Origin: an uncultured Methanospirillum sp.
Lineage (GTDB): Archaea; Halobacteriota; Methanomicrobia; Methanomicrobiales; Methanospirillaceae
Reading direction: 5' to 3'
Length of the DNA: 64,000 bases
NCBI RefSeq assembly: GCF_963668475.1
Contig: NZ_OY764544.1
Location: 682,001-746,000, forward strand
In this document: positions 1-9,057 of the stretch, piece after piece
Numbering within the stretch: the first letter of the stretch is position 1
Layout: the number at the start of each line of letters is the position of its first letter
Program-made: the position numbers and the translations under genes
Notes under the pieces: model-generated
What the model was told of the DNA's origin: nothing
The model's database searches: none
Seen by the model: only the letters and a program-made list of their open reading frames with translations

Positions 1-2190
1 ACTACCTGCTGTATCCTGTTTATTTTGGTTACATCACAGGGCATGCCGAGTGCTTTGTGCGAGAGCACTGGAAACAGAACGTATGAGGAAGGTGTTCTTC
101 TCTCATTACCTGCCGTGATCACAACTCCCGGAGTATACAACCTCACTTCAGACATTATCGGAATGAATGGCACAGATGCAATCACCATCTTATCATCGGA
201 TGTAATCCTTGTTGGAAGTGGCCACAGCGTGGAAGCAAAAGGGTCAGATTCTAACCAGACAACCGGAATCAGGATAGAGGGCAAAGGTGAAGTCATCAGC
301 AACATCAGCATTTCTTCGGTAAGAATCTCCGGCTTTCACTCAGGAGTCAGAATAGAGAATGTATCTGATACAGAGATTCAGAACTGTTCATTGAATTCAA
401 ATCAGATTTTCGGAGTAGCACTTACCAATGTATCCATGGTCACCATCACCGGTTCTGATGTTTCAGCCACTCATCCTGGAACGGGTGGATCGGGTGGAGA
501 TGGCATAAGAATTGATGATTCGAAGGGAGTCACTATCAGGTCTGCTCAGGTTACAGAAAGCGGGACAGGCGGGTCCGGAAACGGGATTCAGATAACCAGA
601 TCATCTGCCATCACCATCGACGGTTCGACGGTTACCACCAGTGCAGGATCAGGAGTTTCAACAGAAGGTAACACATCAGGACTTGTTATCCGCGATGCGA
701 TCATCACGGGAAACAGTGCGAATGGAATGAGCCTTGGAGAAGGATGTTCCGGCCCACAGATATCAGGATCACAGGTACGTGATAATACGTTGACCGGTAT
801 CGAGATCACCTCTTCAAAAAGTGGAATCCTCGCAGGAAATCTAATAGAGAATAACCAGGTCGGATTAAGCCTTAGCAATTCTGAAGATTTCAGTGCAAGC
901 AGTAACATCATCAGAAACAACAAAATAAACCTGGATGTTACCGGCAGCACACCTGCAGAATACTGGCACCATATCGACAAAACCAACCTTGCAGACGGCA
1001 GACCGATCTGGTACCTTCTCGGCAGTCATGATATCAGTATCAGTTCTGGAGACAGCCCCTCGTGTATCTATGCGGTGAACTGCTCAAACCTTACTATTTC
1101 AGATCAGGTACTGAGTAAGAACGGTGCAGGAGTTTTCCTGATCAATACAGATGCGGCAAATATCTCACGGATATCATCTTTAGACAACACCTTCGGAGTA
1201 AGAATCGGGTATGGCAGTCGGAACATCAGGGTCACTGAAAGCAGTACAGAGACAAACCTCATCGCCGGTTATGCAGTTGCAGACAGCCTAAACATCACCT
1301 TCAGATCATGCACTGCTCAGGACAATCTTGTCGGCTTCTTCTGTACAGAAACTGACAGACTACTCATGGAGTTGTGTGATGCACACAACCAGAAGGGGCT
1401 CCGACGCCGCGGGCCCTCCGGATTTTTAATTTCAGACTGTAGAAACGTTTCGGTGGTGAACAGTTCTGCCATGCACAACCAGTTTGATGGGTTATATCTC
1501 AAAGATTCACCAGATGCAATTATTTCAGGTACCAGCCTCTCTTCAAATGATATTGCAGGGATCGCTTCTCTGGCAGAGGGGCTACTCCTTTCGAACTCAA
1601 CTATTTCGGTCAATGGTGCCGGAGGTGTACTCATATATGGCAACTCCTCTTCCATCCAGGGTAATAAGATCCAGGAGAATAAAGGAAGAGGCCTTATCAT
1701 CGATTCAGCAACCGGAACAAAGATCTGGAACAACCTGTTCAATAACACCAGAAATGTTGAGATGACAGGGATCAGTACGAGCACAGAATGGAATATTACA
1801 CCCAGGGCTGGATTTGGAGTAACCGACCATATGATGGTTGGTGGCAACTACTGGGGATCACCTGACAAAACAGGACTGTCTGATACCTGCACCCCGGATG
1901 TAGATGGGTTTTGTAATACTACCTATAAACCGGGTTTGTATGGGATCGATCTTCATCCGATCAGTTCCAAAACTCCAGAGGATGCCAACTCATCATCTGT
2001 GATTTCAACCCTCCCAATATCAGATTCGCAGTATGACATCGATCAGAATGGCCAGGTAAACCTTCAGGATGTCATTACACTGATGCAGGGGATTACGTCA
2101 GGAACGATGACCGGGTCATCCAATGATTTTAGCCAGGACGGCAGAGTCAACCTCCAGGATGTTGTTACATTATTCAACCTGATCTCCTGA
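1..2190 (+). CDS. Right-handed beta-helix (NosD/PbH1-type) surface protein with C-terminal dockerin, 5'-partial
   Basis: Probably an extracellular or cell-surface protein. The reading frame is open to base 1, and its first codons encode a hydrophobic run (CCILFILV) that looks like the end of a signal peptide, so the true start lies outside the window; the TTG at 25 is probably not the start. Most of the protein is short repeats rich in N, S, G and I (such as ISNISISSVRISGFHSGVRI), typical of right-handed parallel beta-helix repeats. The last 56 residues or so hold two calcium-loop repeats, DIDQNGQVNLQDV and DFSQDGRVNLQDV, each followed by a hydrophobic helix. This is the type I dockerin pattern, which in known systems binds a cohesin on a scaffold or cell-surface protein. 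No cohesin partner is recognisable in this window. The ligand or substrate is unknown. The PAS kinase gene follows 157 bp downstream on the same strand. Confidence 0.85.
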   Translation, partial: TTCCILFILVTSQGMPSALCESTGNRTYEEGVLLSLPAVITTPGVYNLTSDIIGMNGTDAITILSSDVILVGSGHSVEAKGSDSNQTTGIRIEGKGEVISNISISSVRISGFHSGVRIENVSDTEIQNCSLNSNQIFGVALTNVSMVTITGSDVSATHPGTGGSGGDGIRIDDSKGVTIRSAQVTESGTGGSGNGIQITRSSAITIDGSTVTTSAGSGVSTEGNTSGLVIRDAIITGNSANGMSLGEGCSGPQISGSQVRDNTLTGIEITSSKSGILAGNLIENNQVGLSLSNSEDFSASSNIIRNNKINLDVTGSTPAEYWHHIDKTNLADGRPIWYLLGSHDISISSGDSPSCIYAVNCSNLTISDQVLSKNGAGVFLINTDAANISRISSLDNTFGVRIGYGSRNIRVTESSTETNLIAGYAVADSLNITFRSCTAQDNLVGFFCTETDRLLMELCDAHNQKGLRRRGPSGFLISDCRNVSVVNSSAMHNQFDGLYLKDSPDAIISGTSLSSNDIAGIASLAEGLLLSNSTISVNGAGGVLIYGNSSSIQGNKIQENKGRGLIIDSATGTKIWNNLFNNTRNVEMTGISTSTEWNITPRAGFGVTDHMMVGGNYWGSPDKTGLSDTCTPDVDGFCNTTYKPGLYGIDLHPISSKTPEDANSSSVISTLPISDSQYDIDQNGQVNLQDVITLMQGITSGTMTGSSNDFSQDGRVNLQDVVTLFNLIS

Positions 2191-2347
2191 TCAGGGCTAC
2201 TTTTTTCGGATCTGTGCCCGGGTATGCTCACATAAATAGAGAGCACTGATAGGAATAGAGAGTCAGGAGACTGACTTGATGGTGATACAGAAGAGATGGA
2301 ACTACGTATAGATGAGATAAAACCAAACTCAACCTTCTGAACATATT

Positions 2348-4210
2348 ATGGACTTATTATATTACCTTCTGGGAATAGTCCTCATCCTTCTACTCTACCT
2401 GGTTTATACAAGACAGATTCCGTCTCTTAACAGAGAGACTCAATATTTTCAAAAAGTTTTGAGTGCAGCACCGTTTCCTGCAATTATTACAGGATTATCA
2501 GATAAAAAGATTCAGATGATCAATGAACGGGCTGCTCACCTGTTTGAAGTTCCAGTTTCAGGAACCACACGCCCAAACGCTGTGGATTTTTTTAGTACAC
2601 CTGAAAAACTGGAAGATATTATTCAGGCTCTCCTGAACAACGAGAAGATCGTAGATTATGAACTCAGGCTGATGACACGCCATGGCAGGGAATTCTGGGC
2701 TCTTCTCTCAGCCAACCTGATAGCGACCGATAATACTACTACGGTCTTCATGGCGTTTGCTGATATCACCCATCAGAAAGAACTTGAAGCGGTAACACTG
2801 AAGAACAAAGAATTATACAAATCCATAATCCGGACATCCCCTGATAACATAACCATGGTTGATACACTCGGTAAGATCTTCATGCTCTCCCCGGCAGCCT
2901 TCCAAATGTTTGGGTATTCTCTGTATGATCATTACCCATATGGCACACCCTTTCTCGACATGATCCATCCGGCAGATAGGGGGAGGGCAAAACAAGATAT
3001 CAGGCGGCTTAAAGCGGGAGATAATACCGGACCGAGCGAGTACAGGGCATGGAAGAAAGATGGAACTATTATCTATATCGAAAGTCATGCTGAGGTCATT
3101 AGGGATGACCAGGGAAGACCAGATAGTATTCTTTACATCATCCGGGATATTACCAAGCGAAAGGAGTCGGAAAAAATTATCAGAGAGAACGAGGAGAAGT
3201 TCACTACAATATTTCAGGAAGTTCCCGATCCTCTCATCATCTTCAGAAATGACGGCGTAATTATTGATCTCAACAGGCAATGCGAACAGTGGTTTTCAGT
3301 TGAGAAAAAAACCTGCATCGGATCGCATCTCCAGAAGATATCCCTCTTTCCGACAAGGGATACTGAAACTGATCTCGCCAGTATCATCCTGAATCTCTCA
3401 CCTGGGGAAAAAATAGAGACACAAATCTCTCTTCCCGATGGGAGTCGGCGTCATACCATCCTTTCAACACAATCCATCACCATCAGTGGTAATCCCGCTA
3501 AACTTCTCCTGATTAACAACATCGATGAGATAAAAAAGGCTTATCAGGCTCTTTCACTGGCAAACAACCAGATCAATCTTTTAACAAGTATCACCAGGCA
3601 CGACATCCTGAACAAGGTTATGCTCATATCGGGATACAGTGAGATCCTCAAAGAGGATATTAAAGAAGACTCAGTGATTCAGACCCTTGAGATCATATCA
3701 CAATCAGGAAAAGATATCCAGAGTTTGATAGGGTTTACAAAGGAGTATCAGGATCTCGGTGCCTTACAGCCAAAGTGGCAGTCTATCCACTTCCTTATGA
3801 GAAAGCAGGTGATCAGATCTATGATTGCTGATATCACTCTAGTTCTTCCTGATGTAGCTTTGGAGATCTTTGCAGATCCGATGCTTGAAAAGGTACTCTA
3901 CAACCTTGTAGAAAATTCCATGAGGCACGGAGGGAAGATATCCGGAATAACATTGTTCCATGAATTTGATGGAGAAGACTGTATCCTCAACTATACGGAT
4001 GACGGGTTAGGCATTGCAGAAGCAGAGAAGGAGATGATCTTCAGGAAAGGGTATGGAAAAAACACCGGGCTCGGGCTCTTCATCATCAGAGAGATCCTGA
4101 TTCTGACCGGGATTACCATCACAGAGACCGGGACACCAGGCAATGGGGTCAGGTTTAAATTGCGCATCCCTGCAGGATCATTCAGGATTACATCAGAAAT
4201 AGAAGGTTGA
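2348..4210 (+). CDS. Membrane-anchored PAS-domain sensor histidine kinase
   Basis: A 620-residue sensor kinase. Residues 2-20 form one hydrophobic helix, giving a single N-terminal anchor. Three PAS-like domains follow at about 35-145, 155-272 and 283-395; the first two end in the usual DIT motif (ADITHQKE, RDITKRKE). The kinase core begins near 400, with the phospho-acceptor His418 in SITRHDILNK. It continues with the N-box LYNLVENSMRHGG, the G1 box DDGLGIAE and the G2 box GKNTGLGLFI. The core closely matches the cores of the kinases at 41085-42443 and 49759-52662, so the three form one family. No response regulator gene is adjacent, so the partner and the sensed signal are unknown. I see no clear ribosome binding site before the ATG. 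Confidence 0.9.
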   Translation: MDLLYYLLGIVLILLLYLVYTRQIPSLNRETQYFQKVLSAAPFPAIITGLSDKKIQMINERAAHLFEVPVSGTTRPNAVDFFSTPEKLEDIIQALLNNEKIVDYELRLMTRHGREFWALLSANLIATDNTTTVFMAFADITHQKELEAVTLKNKELYKSIIRTSPDNITMVDTLGKIFMLSPAAFQMFGYSLYDHYPYGTPFLDMIHPADRGRAKQDIRRLKAGDNTGPSEYRAWKKDGTIIYIESHAEVIRDDQGRPDSILYIIRDITKRKESEKIIRENEEKFTTIFQEVPDPLIIFRNDGVIIDLNRQCEQWFSVEKKTCIGSHLQKISLFPTRDTETDLASIILNLSPGEKIETQISLPDGSRRHTILSTQSITISGNPAKLLLINNIDEIKKAYQALSLANNQINLLTSITRHDILNKVMLISGYSEILKEDIKEDSVIQTLEIISQSGKDIQSLIGFTKEYQDLGALQPKWQSIHFLMRKQVIRSMIADITLVLPDVALEIFADPMLEKVLYNLVENSMRHGGKISGITLFHEFDGEDCILNYTDDGLGIAEAEKEMIFRKGYGKNTGLGLFIIREILILTGITITETGTPGNGVRFKLRIPAGSFRITSEIEG

Positions 4211-4232
4211 TCGAGATCAGGCTAAGGTATTG

Positions 4233-5225
4233 TTATCCAGCTATTCTTTCACACATCGAGAGTTCAGGGAAGTACCTGCTTATCTGATACCCGATATCAG
4301 AGAGAAACTGCATGACCTCATCTGATGATCGAGCATGGAAGGATCCGGTAAGAGAGGGTGATCTCTCTACAGAATTTTCATATTCTGACGACTGAGCTTC
4401 TCCATGCAGTATCCAGAGAAGGGGAAACGGGGTAAGAAATCCGGGTGACGGTATGAGAGCAGGGGAGGCCGGACCATACAGACTGAGCGTTACGATAAGA
4501 CCCTGTATCTCTATTCTGAACATATTGTCTGGTGAATCATCGAGGAAGTACCCGATGATCAGGCTGTCAAGATCACGTATTACCAATGCAAATGGATATT
4601 CTGTATATGATTCACCAGCTTTGACTTTGCTGACGCCCTGCATGAAGGAGCGGACGATGAACCGGTCAACAGAGTCGAGCCGGTAACAGAGCGCTCCGTA
4701 CTCCAAGCATGGATTAAACCAGTCCCTCATGGTTTCAAGGCAGTATTTACAGGCATTTATCTGCCCGAGCAGTGAGGAGGTATCACGGTCGTCATCACCC
4801 ATAAAGCGGCAAATTCCCTTTTCATCAAAGATAAAATCAAGGTTTCGCAGGGTAATCTGTAGTGAGTCCAGCTTTGAGATCTTCTCATTAAGTCCTGGCA
4901 TCGATTCACACAGATCCTGATCCACGGATTGTGATATGATCTGTACACGATCAGATATGATCTCAAGTAGTCTGAACAGGCCTGGTATGGCTATTCTTCC
5001 GGTCGGGTTCACTGTGGAACCAGTGATCGTGGATCGGTAAGTAAAAGGGATGCTTTCTCTCTGCAGCAGCTCATCCAGAGGTGACTCTAGTTGATGCCGG
5101 GCATGACGGAGAGCAAGACTGATGACCCTGATGACGTGAATCGCCTGGTTTGATGCAGTAATTCCACGAACGATCTTGTGTTTACGATCTGTCACCCGTG
5201 ACAGGCAATAATCTGCTTCGACCAT
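4233..5225 (-). CDS. Conserved-looking hypothetical protein, soluble
   Basis: I do not recognise this 330-residue protein. It has no signal peptide or clear membrane segment, is rich in Leu, Ile, Arg and Asp, and has scattered cysteines (about six to seven) without a clear metal-binding spacing. The N-terminal third looks helical (AIHVIRVISLALRHARHQLE); the middle has acidic stretches (RFMGDDDRDTSSLL); the C-terminal half looks like mixed beta structure. The start is well supported: an ATG preceded on the minus strand by GAGGAGAA at close spacing. It converges with the histidine kinase gene, with 22 bp between the two stop codons. A signalling role would be a guess from position only. Confidence 0.7.
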   Translation of the reverse strand: MVEADYCLSRVTDRKHKIVRGITASNQAIHVIRVISLALRHARHQLESPLDELLQRESIPFTYRSTITGSTVNPTGRIAIPGLFRLLEIISDRVQIISQSVDQDLCESMPGLNEKISKLDSLQITLRNLDFIFDEKGICRFMGDDDRDTSSLLGQINACKYCLETMRDWFNPCLEYGALCYRLDSVDRFIVRSFMQGVSKVKAGESYTEYPFALVIRDLDSLIIGYFLDDSPDNMFRIEIQGLIVTLSLYGPASPALIPSPGFLTPFPLLWILHGEAQSSEYENSVERSPSLTGSFHARSSDEVMQFLSDIGYQISRYFPELSMCERIAG

Positions 5226-5428
5226 TTCTCCTCATTATTTTCTGGCCTACACGGACTGCAGAATCCGGCAGGCAGATGATTCTTTCTCTGGTTGTATTAA
5301 CCATAATCATTATCTCATGTAACTATGGAGAAGCAGGAGGTGTATAGGGAGGCTTAAACGCATGAGACTGGAAACATCGATCAACAGGAAAAAGGATTAT
5401 TGTTTGAAATCTGCTGCGATTCCGGTTA

Positions 5429-6451
5429 TCAGGTCGAAAGACCGAAAGTCTTTCGTGCAGTTTCAAGGGTATCACCGGTCTTCAGACCTCCACCGTACAG
5501 GATCTTCATAGCTTCCTTGTCTAGTTCACTCAGTTCACGGTTCATTCCTTCATTACGATAAAAAAAACTCTCTTTGTTCTTATATGAAACACCGTGAAGC
5601 CCCATGCTGTAGAGAAGCCCTTTCAGGATATAGTATCTCTGTTCTTCTTCGCTCAGGGTGTTGACAAGATAGACGTAATCATCATTCACGATACCGATGA
5701 GTACTCCATTCTTGTTCTTGATCAGATGATCGCTATCCTTTTTCTTATCATCATAGTACTGCTGCAACATCTTGTCTGTGATGATCTTGATGTTGTAGTA
5801 ATTATACGGGACAACCTCGTAATTGGACTGCAGGAAACCAAGAGTTACTTCTTCATCCTCAAATTCTGTAGTCCCGGATAGAGAATTAAAAAGTTTTGAC
5901 AGGTTCTTGACGTATGATATCTCCGAGTCAGTGTAATATCCATCCAGCCAGAACTGGTACTTTTTATCCGACTTGAAGAGTTTGATCTTTGAATTATCAA
6001 GCCCGAAGGTGATATCAAACAGATGAAGAACTACGTCTTCCTTATCAAACTCCTTCCCAGAAGTTCCGGTCTCCCGTTCTACCTGCATCAGATCTCCACG
6101 GAGGATCAGACCTTTGGACGATACAATACCGAGAACATAATCCTTGTCGTTCTTTACCAGGTACTCATCAGGACCCATCTCTTTCTGAAGCTTCTCCAGC
6201 TCAGATGCAGGTACAATTCTGATGTTATAATATACATCACTGGTTTTTGAATCATCATATCCGGCATGGACTGATAACTTCTTTTCAGATTCACCAGATT
6301 TTATCGTGCTTCTACTATCCGCCTCTGTCCCGTTGACAGAATGATTCTCTGTAAAACCACTGTTTTTTTCTCCGGTCTGGGCTGTACATCCTGCCAGGAG
6401 CACCGTAAGTACCAGGGTGAAAAGTACCAGATGAACGGCTTTAATCCTCAC
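5429..6451 (-). CDS. DUF2927-like secreted lipoprotein (paralogue A of a divergent pair)
   Basis: 340 residues starting at a GTG. The N-terminus HLVLFTLVLTVLLAGCTAQ is a signal peptide with a lipobox-like LAGC, so a lipid-anchored exported protein is likely. The C-terminal part (YILKGLLYSMGLHGV, then LSELDKEAMKILYGGGLKTG) resembles the DUF2927 family, whose members end in a 'LD..lLR.LY...L..GM' motif. That layout recalls matrixin-type metalloproteases, but the HExxH zinc motif is absent, so protease activity is unlikely. A TATA-like AAATATAAC at 6471-6479 lies about 24 bases upstream of the GTG, which suggests a leaderless transcript. The paralogue at 6623-7609 is divergently transcribed from the same 171-bp interval. 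Function is unknown. Confidence 0.75.
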   Translation of the reverse strand: MRIKAVHLVLFTLVLTVLLAGCTAQTGEKNSGFTENHSVNGTEADSRSTIKSGESEKKLSVHAGYDDSKTSDVYYNIRIVPASELEKLQKEMGPDEYLVKNDKDYVLGIVSSKGLILRGDLMQVERETGTSGKEFDKEDVVLHLFDITFGLDNSKIKLFKSDKKYQFWLDGYYTDSEISYVKNLSKLFNSLSGTTEFEDEEVTLGFLQSNYEVVPYNYYNIKIITDKMLQQYYDDKKKDSDHLIKNKNGVLIGIVNDDYVYLVNTLSEEEQRYYILKGLLYSMGLHGVSYKNKESFFYRNEGMNRELSELDKEAMKILYGGGLKTGDTLETARKTFGLST

Positions 6452-6622
6452 AATTTATCTATTAATCTCAGTTATATTTCACTATTTTGCCTCTCCGGAC
6501 TACATAATAGGAGCAATATTAGAATAGAGAATATGAAGATAGGCAATTATGAATAGAGAACAATATGCTTTCATAGATTATATTTAAACAAATTTTATAT
6601 GGATTCATGAAACAGTTCTTGT
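6452..6622. promoter_or_regulatory. Divergent promoter region with two TATA boxes at leaderless spacing
   Basis: This 171-bp interval separates the two divergent DUF2927-like genes. On the minus strand AAATATAAC (6471-6479) sits about 24 bases before the GTG at 6451. On the plus strand TTTATAT (6594-6600) sits 23-29 bases before the ATG at 6623. In archaea transcription starts about 25 bases after the TATA box, so both transcripts would begin at or very near the start codon. No ribosome binding site is seen before either gene, which agrees. Confidence 0.5.
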
Positions 6623-7609
6623 ATGAGGAATTACCAGCTCCCGGTTCACTGCTGTTTTATCCTTCTGTTGTGTTTCGGAGTGGCAGGAGTTGGTACAGGG
6701 GATACCAATATTTCACAGGAAACTAGCACTTTAGACGAAAATTCAGTTTTATCTGATACCATTTCATCAACAGGAATAATATTCAGGAATGAGTCGGATG
6801 CTCTCTATGAGATCAAAGTGGTCTCCCCTGAACTGCTGAAAAAAATTCAGATAAACTCAGGAGCTGGAGATCAGATTCTTAAAGCAGGCCCGGGTATTAC
6901 GCTTGGTATCTCAACCCCTCATGTTCTCTATATCAGAGGAGACCTGCAGTCTGATGAGTATCTGCTCAAGAACAGGAACGACACGGATACCAAAGATAAA
7001 ATCTCCGATCATATGATTGCGATTTTGTTCGGACGGGACAATGCAAATATTACTCTTCTTCAGACCGATCTTGATTACATGTTCTGGTTTGACGAAGAAT
7101 ACTCCAGCGATGATATTAATACAACCATTGCATTTGCACGGGCATTCAATAATCTTTCAACTACAACTCAGTTTGAAGATGAGTCAGTACTCAAAGGGGA
7201 ATTAAAGAACAATTACGAGAAGATCCCATACCACTATTATCAGATAAAGATCACAACCCGTCAGTTTCTCGATAATTACAAAAAAGACAAGTACAAATCC
7301 TCATCCGAAGAACTTCTCAATGACAAGAGCGGTAGATTGGTAGGTATCCTGGCACCCGGATATGTCTACCTCTGGGATGGGCTTGAAGGCAAAGATCGAA
7401 GATACTTTATCACGAAATCTCTGCTATGGAACCTTGGGCTTCACGGAGAGACCAGTACTGAACCGGACAGTTTCTTTTACACCCGGGCAAACTTTTCAGC
7501 AATGCTATCTGATCTGGATAAAGATGCCATTAAACTATTGTATGGAGGAAGGCTAATGACGGGAATGAAGGCTGATGCAATCAGGAAGGCTCTTGATATC
7601 AGCCTGTAA
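6623..7609 (+). CDS. DUF2927-like secreted protein (paralogue B of a divergent pair)
   Basis: 328 residues with a signal peptide (HCCFILLLCFGVAGVGTG) and no clear lipobox cysteine at the cleavage site, unlike its neighbour. It can be aligned with the 5429-6451 product along most of its length: ALYEIKVVSPELLKKIQ with YYNIRIVPASELEKLQ, QFEDESVLKGELKNNYEKIPYH with EFEDEEVTLGFLQSNYEVVPYN, and LDKDAIKLLYGGRLMTG with LDKEAMKILYGGGLKTG. The repeated pattern '(Y)xIxI...LL.....LL.dk.G.lvGI' occurs twice in each protein, suggesting an internal duplication. A TATA-like TTTATAT at 6594-6600 lies 23-29 bases before the ATG, so the mRNA is probably leaderless. Function is unknown; exported, with no catalytic motif seen. 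Confidence 0.75.
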   Translation: MRNYQLPVHCCFILLLCFGVAGVGTGDTNISQETSTLDENSVLSDTISSTGIIFRNESDALYEIKVVSPELLKKIQINSGAGDQILKAGPGITLGISTPHVLYIRGDLQSDEYLLKNRNDTDTKDKISDHMIAILFGRDNANITLLQTDLDYMFWFDEEYSSDDINTTIAFARAFNNLSTTTQFEDESVLKGELKNNYEKIPYHYYQIKITTRQFLDNYKKDKYKSSSEELLNDKSGRLVGILAPGYVYLWDGLEGKDRRYFITKSLLWNLGLHGETSTEPDSFFYTRANFSAMLSDLDKDAIKLLYGGRLMTGMKADAIRKALDISL

Positions 7610-7670
7610 AAACCATAATTATTTCCAGAACAATTGTAGCATAGATATACAAAAACCTGTAGATTATCGT

Positions 7671-8450
7671 CTATTCGAGATAATGATCAGGTATGACCCT
7701 CCGCGTCCTGTCTGAATGAGCACATGCCTGAACCAGATTCTTCAGGGATCCCGGTTTCGAGTAGAGCATGGTATAGATGCAACCTGGAAACCGGGAGTAT
7801 GGATCTTCTGAAGATAGTGTATGCGAATCAGATCCTGTAATAACCCCCCAGGATCTTCTACCTGTAGGCCACCCATGTCCGTCAGTAAGAGACTCTACAA
7901 CCCTGATAATTGATGACTCTATTATAGGGAAGAGTAATTCAGGTTCAAGGTGTAGCAGTCCTTTCCCGCGTCTCCGATCAATATGTGCAGGGATCGCTAC
8001 TCCGCCACTTGTTATGATACGACTGATGAGAGCAAGAGCCCCAACCGCTGCAGTACATGATGAATCACCCCTCGCATCTGGAGGTGATCCAATATTGGTT
8101 AGAAAATTCTCGACAAATGACGTTGTTACAGAAGGATCAAACAAAGCCAGGATGTGTATGCCATCTGCTGTGGTAATCTCAACACCAGGGATGAGAATTA
8201 ATGGACGAAATGAAGGGACCTTGTCATGTTTCAATGTTGAATAGGCTTGTTTCAGCGGATCAATCCACCTGCCGGTGTTATGATCAGTAATGGCAACAAG
8301 ATCGATCTGTTGTTTCATATAGGCACAGAGCCATTCAGACTCTGAAACCCCTTTCATTTCAGGAGTGTCACAGGAAGCGGGGGTATGAGTGTGAAGATCA
8401 CATTTCAGCCACCGATACCCAGCGGAAAATTCCTTTTCCTCACTCATCAT
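7671..8450 (-). CDS. PHP-domain metal-dependent phosphoesterase
   Basis: A 259-residue PHP-family protein. The expected metal ligands are visible: KCDLHTHTPASCDTP (His20 and His22), AITDHNTG, LIPGVEITT, VAIPAHIDRR and VITGSDSHTL. These match the H-x-H, DH(N), E, H and D-x-H elements of PHP enzymes such as histidinol phosphatases and 3',5'-nucleoside bisphosphate phosphatases. The GVEITT-DGIHILALF arrangement is common in the stand-alone PHP phosphoesterases. The substrate cannot be told from sequence. The start is one of two adjacent ATGs; no ribosome binding site is clear. It converges with the DUF2927-like gene 6623-7609, 61 bp away. Confidence 0.85.
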   Translation of the reverse strand: MMSEEKEFSAGYRWLKCDLHTHTPASCDTPEMKGVSESEWLCAYMKQQIDLVAITDHNTGRWIDPLKQAYSTLKHDKVPSFRPLILIPGVEITTADGIHILALFDPSVTTSFVENFLTNIGSPPDARGDSSCTAAVGALALISRIITSGGVAIPAHIDRRRGKGLLHLEPELLFPIIESSIIRVVESLTDGHGWPTGRRSWGVITGSDSHTLSSEDPYSRFPGCIYTMLYSKPGSLKNLVQACAHSDRTRRVIPDHYLE

Positions 8451-8562
8451 TCAGGTTGGAGTTACCTAATCCACATCAAAGTTTTCACCATATTCTCTGA
8501 ACTATCCGGATGAGTCAGGAGAGAGTAGAGAGCACACAAATAAAAGAGGTACAGACGATAAC

Positions 8563-8952
8563 CTAATGAATCATCTGGAAAAACAACGTTACTCCAACAA
8601 TAAGAGCCAGAACCGCGATCCCGACGATATAATACATACATGAAATCTTTGCTGGCTTCTTCACATTCTCCGACTTCAGCTCCCAGAGAATTTTGAGTTT
8701 CCGGTTGTTTCTCCCCCTATTTTGGAGATACACAGGATTATCAGGAGCCAGCAGAAGAGCATTTTTAAAACAGGTATCAGCATCTTCAAATTCTCCTGCC
8801 TGCGAATAGACCACCCCTAGTGCGTTCCAGGCCAGATGATACTGATCATCAACTTCGAGTACATCAAAGAAGAGATCAGCGGCCTGCTGGAGATTACCTG
8901 TGTGCCAGACTTTTTTTCCTTCACGAAAAAGGGAATTGGGATCTGAGTTCAT
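8563..8952 (-). CDS. Small TPR protein with C-terminal membrane anchor
   Basis: 129 residues. Residues 4-70 are about two TPR helix pairs (NLQQAADLFFDVLEVDDQYH, AWNALGVVYSQAGEFEDADT), which usually mediate protein-protein contacts. A single hydrophobic helix at about 104-126 (YYIVGIAVLALIVGVTLFF) would anchor it in the membrane with the TPR part in the cytoplasm. It lies downstream of the CARDB gene on the same strand, 105 bp away, and may belong to the same envelope cluster; that gene's product also begins with TPR-like repeats. No enzymatic motif is seen. Confidence 0.75.
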   Translation of the reverse strand: MNSDPNSLFREGKKVWHTGNLQQAADLFFDVLEVDDQYHLAWNALGVVYSQAGEFEDADTCFKNALLLAPDNPVYLQNRGRNNRKLKILWELKSENVKKPAKISCMYYIVGIAVLALIVGVTLFFQMIH

Positions 8953-9057
8953 GATGATAGTGGAGAAATAATTTCAGATAGGAATAATCCAATGCATCCG
9001 GATTAATGAATCAAATAATATGTGGTTAAGATACAAAGGAAAAAGCACGGCTCCGGT

